Shown here: positions 1 through 7,426 of the stretch, in pieces
How positions within the stretch are numbered: the stretch's first letter is position 1
Layout: each line of letters starts with the position of its first letter
Assembly (NCBI GenBank): GCA_031260865.1
Contig: JAISKQ010000271.1
Location: forward strand, 1-9,936
DNA: 9,936 nucleotides
Direction: 5' to 3'
Source: Prevotella sp.
Lineage (GTDB): Bacteria > Bacteroidota > Bacteroidia > Bacteroidales > Dysgonomonadaceae
Made by a program: the position numbers and the translations under genes
The notes under the pieces: model-generated
The model's input: only the letters and a program-made list of their open reading frames with translations
Database searches by the model: none
What the model was told of the DNA's origin: nothing

Positions 1-8
1 ATAACAAA

Positions 9-1190
9 ATGAAAATAACAAGTGTATTTGAAAAAAATTTAAGAACTTATCAAGACGGTTACAGATACATTGTAAACAAAGGCTCCACGCGTTCGTCAAA
101 GACATATAGCCAGTTGCAATTGCTGTATATGATAGCGAAAAACGCCAAACATCCGCTGACCATTTCCGTGGTGTCGGAGTCGATGCCGCACCTCAAAAAA
201 GGCTGCATCAGGGACTTTAAGGAAATGATGGACAACGAGGATGGCTGGGACGAAAACCGTTGGAACGCCACCGATAAGATTTATACTGTAAACGGCTCTA
301 TCATCGAATTTTTCTCTGCCGACAACCCATCGAAAGTGCATGGTCCAAGCCGGGATATACTCTACGTGAACGAGTGCATCAACATTAATTATGAAACCTA
401 CCGCCAACTGGCGATCAGGACGACAAGAACTATTTTTCTGGATTGTAACCCCAGCTTTGAGTTTTGGCTGGACGAAAAGGTGTTGGTGAACAACGACGCC
501 AAATTGATACATTCCACCTATCACGACAATAGATACCTGTCATCGGCGCAGATAAAGGAAATAGAATCGAATCGCGGCGACGAGGATTGGTGGCAGGTGT
601 ACGGCGAAGGGCAGACCGGCGCGATGAAGGGTCTGGTGGTGAAGAATTGGAATATGGTGGACAAAATGCCTGAAACTTATAAAAATCGTTGGTTGGGGAT
701 AGACTTCGGGTTTACAAACGACCCTACGGCGATAGTGGATATTCGCTTGTCGGAAGGGGAATTATGGATCGATGAACTCCTCTACGCCAAAGGTTACGAC
801 AACCTGATGATAGCCGGTGTGTTGAGGGGGAAAGAGATACCAAGGGACACGCCGATAGTCGCCGATTGCGCCGAACCGAAGAGCATCAGGGAGATAACGG
901 CGTACGGCTGGAAGGTGGAACCGGCGCAAAAGGGTAAGGACAGCGTCAATACAGGTATTTCGATACTCAACCGCTACAAGAAGCACATCACCCGACAAAG
1001 CGCGAACATCATCAATGAGTACCGTAATTATCGCTGGCGGACAGATCAGAGCGGCGAACCGGTCAATATTCCCGCCGACTGCTACAACCACTCGATAGAC
1101 GCGCAACGATATGTTTGCCTGAATAAACTGCTGGAACGCAATAACGAACTGAATTATTCGGTGATAAAAGGAAAAAAGAAGATGAATTAA
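9..1190 (+). CDS. Phage terminase large subunit
   Basis: DNA-packaging motor of a tailed phage: an ATPase pumps DNA into the prohead and a C-terminal nuclease cuts the concatemer. Seen in the 393-aa product: a deviant Walker A, GSTRSSKT, at residues 25-32; a Walker B-like strand DILYVNE at 116-122 with the catalytic Glu; and a coupling-motif candidate DCNPS at 145-149. The RNase H-like nuclease half starts at WLGIDFGF (Asp232) and continues with IVADCAE (Asp286) and NHSIDAQRY (Asp364), so all three metal-binding acidic residues look intact. Length is close to the usual 400-450 aa, and Walker A lies about 25 residues from the chosen ATG, which suits the family. No in-frame stop is visible in the 8 bases upstream, so a slightly earlier start cannot be excluded. 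The gene looks functional, but no small terminase subunit is in view and no portal gene follows. A palindrome begins 3 bases after the stop codon. Confidence 0.9.
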   Translation: MKITSVFEKNLRTYQDGYRYIVNKGSTRSSKTYSQLQLLYMIAKNAKHPLTISVVSESMPHLKKGCIRDFKEMMDNEDGWDENRWNATDKIYTVNGSIIEFFSADNPSKVHGPSRDILYVNECININYETYRQLAIRTTRTIFLDCNPSFEFWLDEKVLVNNDAKLIHSTYHDNRYLSSAQIKEIESNRGDEDWWQVYGEGQTGAMKGLVVKNWNMVDKMPETYKNRWLGIDFGFTNDPTAIVDIRLSEGELWIDELLYAKGYDNLMIAGVLRGKEIPRDTPIVADCAEPKSIREITAYGWKVEPAQKGKDSVNTGISILNRYKKHITRQSANIINEYRNYRWRTDQSGEPVNIPADCYNHSIDAQRYVCLNKLLERNNELNYSVIKGKKKMN

Positions 1191-1192
1191 GA

Positions 1193-1240
1193 AATCCGCC
1201 CCCCTATATCCCCCCTCGGGGGGATATAGGGGGGCGGATT
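1193..1240. repeat. Perfect 23-bp inverted repeat with 2-nt loop, terminator-like
   Basis: The left arm (1193-1215) is AATCCG, six C, TATAT, six C. The loop is TC (1216-1217). The right arm (1218-1240) is six G, ATATA, six G, CGGATT, the exact reverse complement. It starts 3 bases after the terminase stop codon. As RNA it would form a very stable hairpin and could stop or slow transcription or protect the 3' end, but no T-tract follows, so it is not a textbook intrinsic terminator. It shares the paired six-base C/G runs and the GCGGATT flank with the repeats at 1300-1343 and 4046-4088, so it looks like a diverged member of the same palindromic family rather than a unique terminator. Confidence 0.85.
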
Positions 1241-1247
1241 CCCCTCT

Positions 1248-1296
1248 TGGAAGTTTTAAGTACTTATTACTCATCACTCATCACTCATTACTTTTA
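1248..1296. repeat. Array of 7-bp repeats that reverses orientation
   Basis: Seven back-to-back heptamers. Two end in AGT (TGGAAGT, TTTAAGT; 1248-1261). Five begin with ACT (ACTTATT, ACTCATC, ACTCATC, ACTCATT, ACTTTTA; 1262-1296). The switch at 1261/1262 makes a small palindrome, AAGTACTT. The array fills most of the space between the palindrome at 1193-1240 and the inverted-repeat arm at 1300-1343. The units TGGAAGT and TTTAAGT recur in the array at 8047-8088. Confidence 0.7.
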
Positions 1297-1299
1297 TAT

Positions 1300-1343
1300 C
1301 GCTTCGCGGATTCCCCCCCTTGGGGGGACAAAGGGGGGCTAAC
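1300..1343 (-). repeat. Left arm of inverted repeat flanking the phage structural gene
   Basis: This is a 44-bp element: flank CGCTTCGCGGATT, then seven C, TT, six G, ACAAA, six G, CTAAC. It is the reverse complement of 4046-4088 with only one extra C in the first C-run. Internally the C-run can pair with either G-run, so the element itself folds. It ends 12 bases before the ATG at 1356. A degenerate start of the same element (GCGGATTCCCC, then CTTGG) is also visible at 1234-1250, suggesting nested or repeated insertion. Confidence 0.85.
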
Positions 1344-1355
1344 TATTTATTTATT

Positions 1356-4034
1356 ATGAACATAGAACTATATATCAAAAATCGACTGTGCGACATCGAC
1401 AGTCCCGAAAGCTTGGGCATACGCCTGAAGCGACAGTTTATCAACCCTGCCGAGCTGAGCGTCAAAGACGCGCAGAAATCGTATGAAATCACATTGCCCG
1501 CCACGCCTGCCAATAATGAGATTTTCAGTTATGCGAACGTGGAAGAGACGCAAGGAAAATTCCGCGTGTATGAAGACGCCCGCCTGTACGCGGACGGAAT
1601 ACTCATTCTGGATGGGAAATTCCGACTAAGTGAGATCTCGGGCGAAGGTTACAAAGGGAATCTCGGTGTGCCCGCCCCGCTCACCGTCAAGGATATTTTT
1701 GGCGAAACCATGATGAACCAAGCGGGCAAATGGATGATACCATTCAAGGGGGTGGAGAGTATAACCGGATATAACACGGGCGTTTATAACAAATCTAAAT
1801 TTAAAGACGGCGCGCCTTGCATATTCCCGTTAGTCCTCTATGGCTTGCTGCCCAAAAATAGTAATACCGAAAAGAATCCCGACAAGGAATTATTCGATAG
1901 TAATGTTTTCCTGAATAACAATGATTTACCGCCGTCGGTAAATTGCCTGCAAATGCTTGAACGGATATTCGCCAATGCTAATTACAAGCTGGCAGGTACC
2001 GCCATGAATGACGAGTGCCTGCGAAAACTCTATGTGAGCTACAAAAATCTTTATGAATACGAGATGCCTTGGAATGCGCCGCAAATGAAGATAAAAGGCA
2101 AATGGTACAACTATGATGCTGATACGAAGTGGATAGAGGCTTTTCTTTTTGAAAATTTGGAAGGAGGACAGAATAATTTGAATACCGCCACGGTCAATCT
2201 TTTTAGTTGCAATAGGACTGAAATAGAGGAAGTCGTGGATGATGAACATAATATAGAAATAGCGGAAAAACCGAGCATGTACGACCCGGATATAAAGATT
2301 AAATTCAAAGTGCCGCGTAGCGGATTGTATAAAGTGGAATTTGACGCCTCTATAATTATGGGTAACGGATACTTTCGGCATTCCGATGCTTGGTATGGTA
2401 TAAATGGCGGAAATTTTGACCGGAAATATGAACTGAAACTTGTGCGCAATTGCGCTGATTATACGACAAGCCGCTTCGACAATACATTTTACAAAGACAA
2501 TATAAACCAAGTTCGTGGCGGAGAAAATCCGGAAAAGTTTCTTTTTCCGCAAGGAGGAAATGTAAACTTCATAGACCCGAAGCAAAACCCCAAATTTATT
2601 TGCGGCTTTTCGTGGGGGAATGACACTCGGACTTATATGGCCGATTATTATAATCCTTTTAATGTGGCGGATATTCGAGCCAATCCGATGGCGATAAGCG
2701 GCGGTAGGTCATGGAGCTATTATGATAAAGAAGCCGGTACGGAAGAAAGATATTATTCCGCCGTTAAAAGTCCGGGGTACAGGAATGCGGCGGGAGAAGT
2801 TTCCTCCTTTAAGGTTGATATAGCAAATGCACCTTATCCCGAGACGTACTATATTCCAGCGAATACAGACGGAAATCCGACCGCTAAGGCGGGAGGTCGT
2901 ATTTCGCAAATCGTGTGGCTCGATAGCGGGGATGAGCTTTCGGTGGTATCGATGTCATGCCTTGATTTGTCAAAATATGATGGTCATCCTATCGCCATCT
3001 GGCCAAATCATCATGTGAATTTTGAACTTGCCGTCACCCCTTTTCAGCAAAGCAGGCAGTGGCTTACCATCGATGATAATGGCTCAAGCAATCCCGAAAA
3101 GCCTCTGATGGACTGGAACGATACCACCACGCTATTGGAAAATGAAATAAATCTGATAAAATTTTTACCGGCGGAAATAAAGGTAAATGACTGGATCGAC
3201 AATTTTTGCAAAGCTTTCAACCTGAACCTGATAAACACAGGAAAGAAGAATTTTGAGCTGAATGTAAAGGTAAATGAAATCCCCAAAAACCTGAATAACC
3301 TGATAGACCTTGACAGGCGGGCAAATGTAAAATTGTGCCGGAACGAATCGTTAAGGCTTCCATCTGCTTACGAATTAGGCTTTACCGTCAATAACAGCGA
3401 AAAAGGTTATTATGATTCCATCGACGAATATGTGATAGGGGAAGACGGCAAACCGACCGACGAAAAAGTGATTACGGCGGGAGATAGCGGAGGTGGAAAA
3501 TACCGGACAAACAGCATTGAAACATCCGTTGTGCAACAGACTTCAAATTTTTCATACAATTGGTTTAAGAAAATAAGAAACGCCGAGAACAATAGTATAT
3601 TGGAGTTGCCTGTTATCACCGAGCAAGAAATATGGGAGCACGGCGCGGATTATTCCGAAATGAGCCGGAAACGATATATAAACCTGTCGCAACGTTTTTG
3701 GTTTCAGTCCGGTTATTTTACGACCAATACATTCAAAGGGGATAAGCAAATTTCGTTGGCTACCGTTACCGAAAGATACGAGGGAATAAAAAGGCTGGCG
3801 TTGCATTACAGGAACGAACCGGACAGTATTATGCGGAATTATTTTTTGCTGATGGTAAACAACAACAATAGTTATACCATTGTAAACTGCCATTTGACAC
3901 CCGAAGAATACGCGGAAATTAATAAGTCGATGGTTAAGTTAAACGGGGATTTGTATAATATAGCGGAAGTGGACGGCTATGACCCCCTGGGCAAAGAGGA
4001 ATGTGCGTTGAAACTAATAAGAAGAATAGTATGA
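1356..4034 (+). CDS. Large prophage structural protein, probably tail or baseplate
   Basis: An 892-aa protein with no signal peptide or membrane segment, so cytoplasmic until assembled. I chose ATG 1356 (MNIELYIKNRLCDI). The longer reading from TTG 1320 runs through the inverted-repeat arm and gives a low-complexity GGQRGAN leader. The N-terminus (SLGIRLKRQFINPAEL, then SYEITLPATPANNEIFSYAN) resembles what I remember of large uncharacterised proteins in Bacteroidales prophages. Around residues 595-630 the segment INLIKFLPAEIKVNDWIDNF followed by CKAFNLNLI recalls the hub-like domain of tail proteins that begin with a short search-for-host module. The centre (about residues 300-560) is rich in Tyr, Asn, Gly and Asp, as in beta-rich adsorption or structural proteins. 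No enzyme motif is seen. The tail/baseplate role is inferred from resemblance and from the terminase next door; other virion roles are possible. The reading frame is intact over 2.7 kb, so it has been under selection until recently. Confidence 0.6.
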   Translation: MNIELYIKNRLCDIDSPESLGIRLKRQFINPAELSVKDAQKSYEITLPATPANNEIFSYANVEETQGKFRVYEDARLYADGILILDGKFRLSEISGEGYKGNLGVPAPLTVKDIFGETMMNQAGKWMIPFKGVESITGYNTGVYNKSKFKDGAPCIFPLVLYGLLPKNSNTEKNPDKELFDSNVFLNNNDLPPSVNCLQMLERIFANANYKLAGTAMNDECLRKLYVSYKNLYEYEMPWNAPQMKIKGKWYNYDADTKWIEAFLFENLEGGQNNLNTATVNLFSCNRTEIEEVVDDEHNIEIAEKPSMYDPDIKIKFKVPRSGLYKVEFDASIIMGNGYFRHSDAWYGINGGNFDRKYELKLVRNCADYTTSRFDNTFYKDNINQVRGGENPEKFLFPQGGNVNFIDPKQNPKFICGFSWGNDTRTYMADYYNPFNVADIRANPMAISGGRSWSYYDKEAGTEERYYSAVKSPGYRNAAGEVSSFKVDIANAPYPETYYIPANTDGNPTAKAGGRISQIVWLDSGDELSVVSMSCLDLSKYDGHPIAIWPNHHVNFELAVTPFQQSRQWLTIDDNGSSNPEKPLMDWNDTTTLLENEINLIKFLPAEIKVNDWIDNFCKAFNLNLINTGKKNFELNVKVNEIPKNLNNLIDLDRRANVKLCRNESLRLPSAYELGFTVNNSEKGYYDSIDEYVIGEDGKPTDEKVITAGDSGGGKYRTNSIETSVVQQTSNFSYNWFKKIRNAENNSILELPVITEQEIWEHGADYSEMSRKRYINLSQRFWFQSGYFTTNTFKGDKQISLATVTERYEGIKRLALHYRNEPDSIMRNYFLLMVNNNNSYTIVNCHLTPEEYAEINKSMVKLNGDLYNIAEVDGYDPLGKEECALKLIRRIV

Positions 4035-4099
4035 GTGAGTTACAGGTTAGCCCCCCTTTGTCCCCCCAAGGGGGGAATCCGCGAAGCGGTGTTACCTGA
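4031..4099 (+). CDS. Possible remnant start of a lost downstream phage gene (22 codons)
   Basis: An ATG at 4031 overlaps the TGA of the large phage gene (ATGA, 4031-4034), the usual arrangement for translationally coupled phage genes. Only five codons (MSELQ) precede the inverted-repeat arm, after which the frame runs through repeat sequence (PPLSPQGGNPRSG) and stops at 4097-4099. It may be the beginning of a gene whose rest was lost when the repeat arrived, or a chance overlap. It is unlikely to make a useful protein now. Confidence 0.2.
   Translation: MSELQVSPPLSPQGGNPRSGVT
4046..4088 (+). repeat. Right arm of inverted repeat flanking the phage structural gene
   Basis: This 43-bp element reads GTTAG, six C, TTTGT, six C, AA, six G, then AATCCGCGAAGCG. 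It is the reverse complement of 1300-1343 apart from one base in a homopolymer run. It starts 11 bases after the stop codon of the large phage gene. The C6-AA-G6 core forms a compact hairpin on either strand. Because priA converges from the right, it could also act as a two-way transcription barrier, although no T-tract follows it. Confidence 0.85.
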
Positions 4100-4118
4100 A
4101 AACTGTTACTTTTGTCAC
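4084..4118 (+). repeat. Dispersed repeat, copy 1
   Basis: A 35-bp sequence, AAGCGGTGTTACC followed by GAAAACTGTTAC and TTTGTCAC, matches 8126-8160 at 33 of 35 positions (differences at 4097 and 4110). It overlaps the last bases of the inverted-repeat arm. On the minus strand it reads KVTKVTVFR followed by a stop, so it may descend from the 3' end of a repeated coding sequence. Confidence 0.75.
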
Positions 4119-4151
4119 CTTTTCCCCGATTGTCGGCGTGGCTGTCACCTT

Positions 4152-4176
4152 GGGTGGGGGTTGGGGTGGGGGCGGG
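4152..4176 (+). other. Candidate G-quadruplex next to the priA stop codon
   Basis: Five G-tracts of 3, 5, 4, 5 and 3 bases are separated by loops of 1, 2, 1 and 1 bases, and the block ends directly before the priA stop codon (4177-4179). The short loops meet the usual G3+N1-7 pattern for an intramolecular quadruplex on the + strand. RNA reading through from the phage gene would carry the G-rich form; priA mRNA carries the C-rich complement. Any function is unproven. Confidence 0.55.
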
Positions 4177-6612
4177 TTACATCGGATCCACGTCATAGTG
4201 CAGCAATACCTGCTTGTAGGCGGGATTGCCCAGCACTGCCTGATGATGGTATAATGTCTCCCTGACCTTTTGTATCGAGGCGTGAAGCTCAATCTTGAGG
4301 GAGATATGACGGATATACAGCGACTGTATCCGCGATACCGGCGGCTTACCCGGTCCTAAGACGCGATCGCCGAACGATTGCCGCAACGAAAGGGCTAAAT
4401 CCTTTGCCGCGCCGTCCACAATATGTTCGTCCCGCGCCCTGAGCACAAGCGTTATCAGGCGGAAGAAAGGCGGATAACGGAACAGTTCGCGTTCGTCGCG
4501 TTGCAGGCGATAAAACGATTCATAGTCGTTTGACTTCACAAAGTTGATGATCGCGCTGTCGGGATGCGCCGTTTGCAGGAAAACCAAGCCTTGCTTATTC
4601 TTGCGTCCCGCCCGTCCGCTCACCTGCGTCATCAGCTGGAAAGCGCGTTCATAAGCCCTGAAGTCGGGATAGTTGAGCAGGTTGTCGGCGTTGAGGATGC
4701 CTACGATGCTGACATTGTCGAAGTCCAATCCTTTGGAAACCATCTGCGTGCCGATGAGGATATTGGTCTCGTTGCGCTCAAAGGCGGCGATGATTTTCTC
4801 GTATGACTTTTTGCCCCGGGTGGTATCCATATCCATTCGGGCGACAGAGGCATCGGGAAACAGTTCGGTGACTTCCGCTTCGATACGTTCGGTGCCGTAA
4901 CCCAAAGCGTCGAGTGTCGGCGTGTCGCATTCGGGGCATACTGTCGGCACTTCATATACCGCCCCGCAATAGTGGCACATCATCATCCGTTGCCCTTTGT
5001 GGTAGGTGAGGCTTACATCACAGTTCTGACAATGAGGCGTCCACGAGCAGTTTTTACATTCGAGCAAGGACGCGAATCCGCGCCTGTTTTGGAATAGGAT
5101 TACCTGTTCTTTCTTATCGAGAGCCTCTTTTATCCGGTCGATGAGGGGAGGGGAGAGGACGGATTTCATTTGCTTCTTCCGCCGGAGTTCCTTTGTGTTC
5201 ACCACGGCGATGTGCGGCAACTCTATATTTTCGTGGCGCTTGGTCAGCCTCGTCAACCCGTACCTGCCGGCAAGGGCGTTGTAGTATGTCTCCAAAGCGG
5301 GCGTCGCCGTGCCCAGCAGCGTTTTTGCCCCGGACAACGCCGCCAGCATAATGGCGGCGTTGCGCGCGTGGTAGCGTGGAGCAGGGTCTTGTTGTTTGTA
5401 CGAACTTTCGTGTTCTTCGTCCACAATGATGAGACCGAGCTTGCTGAACGGTAGGAAGACCGCCGAACGCGCGCCCAGTATCACTTGCGTTTCGCTGTTT
5501 GTCAGCAGGTTTTGCCATGTTTCAGCCCGTTCGTTGTCGTTGAACTTTGAATGATACACAGCCAGCTTATTGCCGAAAACAGCCTTCAACCGGTCGGTTA
5601 TCTGGGTGGTAAGGGCTATCTCGGGCAGCAGGTACAGTACTTGTTTGTCCTCGGCGATGGCTTCTTTTATAAGTTGTATGTATATCTCTGTTTTTCCGCT
5701 GGATGTAACGCCGTAGAGCAGGGTGACGTCTTTTTCACGGAACGACTCCTTTATTTCGTCGAATGCTTTTTGCTGATGCTCGTTCAGGGCAAAGGCGGCT
5801 TCGATGTTCGCCTCGCCGTAGTTGAAGCGTCCGGTCTCCTGTTCGTATATTTCCAATATACCTTTCTTCACCAGCTCGGAGAGTACGGAAGCCGACGCGC
5901 CGGCTGCCTCCAACAAGGTCTTTTTAAGGACGGGCGTACTCTCTTCTTCCAGATGGAGGAAAGTGGCGAAAACGTGCTGTTGCTTTTTGGCTTTACCCAG
6001 CCCGTCCATTATGCGGTTCAGTCCGTCCTCTGTATGGTTTTGAGGGAGGCGGACGGCGGCAAGGCTTTTGGGCGAGTAGGGGTTGTGTATATTTTCGCTG
6101 ATATACGCCGCCTGCTTATCCACCAACGACTTGATGGCGGTGACGGCGTTCGCCAGCCCCGACAGTTTTTCTATCTCGCCTATTGTTTTCGCTTTATCCG
6201 GCGAAAGGCTGTAAAATACTTTTTGCTCGTTTGGACTAAGCGGTTCCGACGCTTCAAAGTCGGGATTGAGCAACACCCGCGTCTCGCTTTCCAATTTCAG
6301 CGCGGCGGGTAAGGCGGCTCGGTACACATCGCCGAGTGAACACATATAGTACATGGCTATCCATTCCCAGAAACGGAGTTGCAACGGGGATACAATGGGG
6401 TAGTCTTCGAGCGTGGTCACAATCTCCTTTATCGAAGCTTGCTTGGGAGGTTCGTCATGGACGCGGAAAACGATGGCGGTGTAAAACTTCTTCTTGCCGA
6501 ACTGTACGATGACCCTGCTGCCCTCTTGCGCCGGATAGTCCCGGCCGTGGGGAAGCGAGTATGTATAAAGCCCTTGTACCGGCAAAGGAAGTATTACATC
6601 CGCGTATCGCAT
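4177..6612 (-). CDS. priA: Primosomal protein N' (replication restart helicase PriA)
   Basis: A superfamily 2 3'-to-5' DNA helicase that recognises stalled forks and D-loops and starts reloading of the replicative helicase. The 811-aa product has all expected parts. An N-terminal 3'BD-like domain begins MRYADVILPLPVQGLYTYSL. Walker A GVTSSGKT is at 301-308, DEEH at 398-401 and GTATP at 434-438. The zinc-binding cluster has eight Cys (519, 522, 528, 531, 546, 549, 559, 562). Motif V-like GTQMVSKGLDF is at 621-631 and motif VI QVSGRAGR at 663-670. The C-terminal domain follows to the end. No key residue is missing, and the length is usual for Bacteroidota PriA, which is somewhat longer than the E. 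coli protein. The ATG lies 9 bp after the stop of the beta-barrel gene upstream, so the two are likely cotranscribed; no separate priA promoter is evident. Confidence 0.97.
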   Translation of the reverse strand: MRYADVILPLPVQGLYTYSLPHGRDYPAQEGSRVIVQFGKKKFYTAIVFRVHDEPPKQASIKEIVTTLEDYPIVSPLQLRFWEWIAMYYMCSLGDVYRAALPAALKLESETRVLLNPDFEASEPLSPNEQKVFYSLSPDKAKTIGEIEKLSGLANAVTAIKSLVDKQAAYISENIHNPYSPKSLAAVRLPQNHTEDGLNRIMDGLGKAKKQQHVFATFLHLEEESTPVLKKTLLEAAGASASVLSELVKKGILEIYEQETGRFNYGEANIEAAFALNEHQQKAFDEIKESFREKDVTLLYGVTSSGKTEIYIQLIKEAIAEDKQVLYLLPEIALTTQITDRLKAVFGNKLAVYHSKFNDNERAETWQNLLTNSETQVILGARSAVFLPFSKLGLIIVDEEHESSYKQQDPAPRYHARNAAIMLAALSGAKTLLGTATPALETYYNALAGRYGLTRLTKRHENIELPHIAVVNTKELRRKKQMKSVLSPPLIDRIKEALDKKEQVILFQNRRGFASLLECKNCSWTPHCQNCDVSLTYHKGQRMMMCHYCGAVYEVPTVCPECDTPTLDALGYGTERIEAEVTELFPDASVARMDMDTTRGKKSYEKIIAAFERNETNILIGTQMVSKGLDFDNVSIVGILNADNLLNYPDFRAYERAFQLMTQVSGRAGRKNKQGLVFLQTAHPDSAIINFVKSNDYESFYRLQRDERELFRYPPFFRLITLVLRARDEHIVDGAAKDLALSLRQSFGDRVLGPGKPPVSRIQSLYIRHISLKIELHASIQKVRETLYHHQAVLGNPAYKQVLLHYDVDPM

Positions 6613-6621
6613 TATTTCGAT

Positions 6622-7239
6622 TTAGAAAAAATAGGTGGCGCCTACTGTCCAAGATTGATTTTTCTTATTTTTGAGTGTACCGGTGTTCACTTTTTCTTCT
6701 TTGTAGTCTTTGGTCAGGTCGCCCCGGAAATACAATCCGATGTCGAGATGCTTGAACAAATTCACACCGGCTCCGGCTCCGACGCCTAAAATGAAATTCT
6801 TGTACTTGTACGCGTCCATAACATCGTTCAAGCTATTCGTTTCGTCTTTATCTACTTTCACGTTGCCATAAGCGCCGCCTGTGATGAAAATGCCGAATAG
6901 CCCAAGGCTGAATCGTTGTTTCAGGTTGACGGGTATGCTCACGTAATTGTAATTGAGAAGGGCCGCATCCTCCTCTATGTCTGTTATTTTATATTTTTTA
7001 TATCCGTATAGCGCGGAAACGTCAAAGCCGAAACCGACTCCCGGCACCGTAAATTCGACAGTAGGTCCTATTTGGAAACCGAGCCTGTTGTCGGATTTTA
7101 ATATGCCGGTATTCAGATGGCTACTGGCAACATCTACGCCACCTCTGACTCCAAACCGAAATTGAGCCGAAACGGTGTTCACTGTAAGCATGCTTATCAA
7201 CAAAAACAAAGCAAATGGTAAGAACTGATTTTTTTTCAT
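6622..7239 (-). CDS. Outer-membrane beta-barrel protein, PorT/porin-like family
   Basis: A 205-aa exported protein. A signal peptide is clear: MKKNQ, a hydrophobic stretch to about residue 22, and a VSA/QF cleavage site near residue 25. The mature part is rich in alternating hydrophobic and polar residues and Gly/Tyr typical of beta strands (for example FRFGVRGGVDVASS and GFGFDVSALYGYKKY). It ends in an aromatic C-terminus (TYFF), as expected for insertion by the Bam machinery. This fits the small eight-stranded-type barrel family common in Bacteroidota (OMP_b-brl_2-like). Substrate or partner is unknown; such proteins may be structural, or may serve adhesion or transport. It lies directly upstream of priA with a 9-bp gap, probably in one transcript from the candidate promoter near 7301-7308. 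Confidence 0.85.
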   Translation of the reverse strand: MKKNQFLPFALFLLISMLTVNTVSAQFRFGVRGGVDVASSHLNTGILKSDNRLGFQIGPTVEFTVPGVGFGFDVSALYGYKKYKITDIEEDAALLNYNYVSIPVNLKQRFSLGLFGIFITGGAYGNVKVDKDETNSLNDVMDAYKYKNFILGVGAGAGVNLFKHLDIGLYFRGDLTKDYKEEKVNTGTLKNKKNQSWTVGATYFF

Positions 7240-7300
7240 AACACAATAATTCTTTATTTAGTGAGACAAAAAAAGAGTGTGTCGCAGGTAGTATATTGTA

Positions 7301-7308
7301 CAAATATA
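7301..7308 (-). promoter_or_regulatory. Candidate -7 box for the beta-barrel gene and priA
   Basis: On the minus strand these bases read TATATTTG, matching the Bacteroidota -7 consensus TAnnTTTG. The predicted start of transcription would leave a leader of about 55 bases before the ATG at 7239. No good TTTG -33 box is present at the expected distance, so the call is tentative. Confidence 0.4.
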
Positions 7309-7426
7309 GATATAAACTATCTAAGAGCCTGTTTAAATTTCACCTAAATTATTTTTACGCGATTATTATTAATTTTTGGTATCCTCTTTTTGACTATTTC
7401 TAACATATTTTATACGAGTCGCTTCC

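Noticed and set aside
1320..1355. Extended start of the phage structural gene at TTG 1320
   Set aside because: The extra 12 codons lie in the inverted-repeat arm and give a low-complexity leader. ATG 1356 begins a sequence resembling related prophage proteins.
4035..4265. 76-codon open frame on the + strand past the phage gene
   Set aside because: It is a translation of the palindrome, the dispersed repeat and the antisense end of priA; no family resemblance.
5551..6312. 253-codon open frame antisense to priA
   Set aside because: It lies wholly inside priA, whose helicase and zinc motifs are intact; its Cys/Phe/Gly-rich composition is typical of an antisense shadow.
7321..7345. GAGCCTGTTTAAATTTC resembling an insertion-sequence terminal repeat
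   Set aside because: Only one end is seen, with no partner end, target duplication or transposase nearby; resemblance is from memory only.
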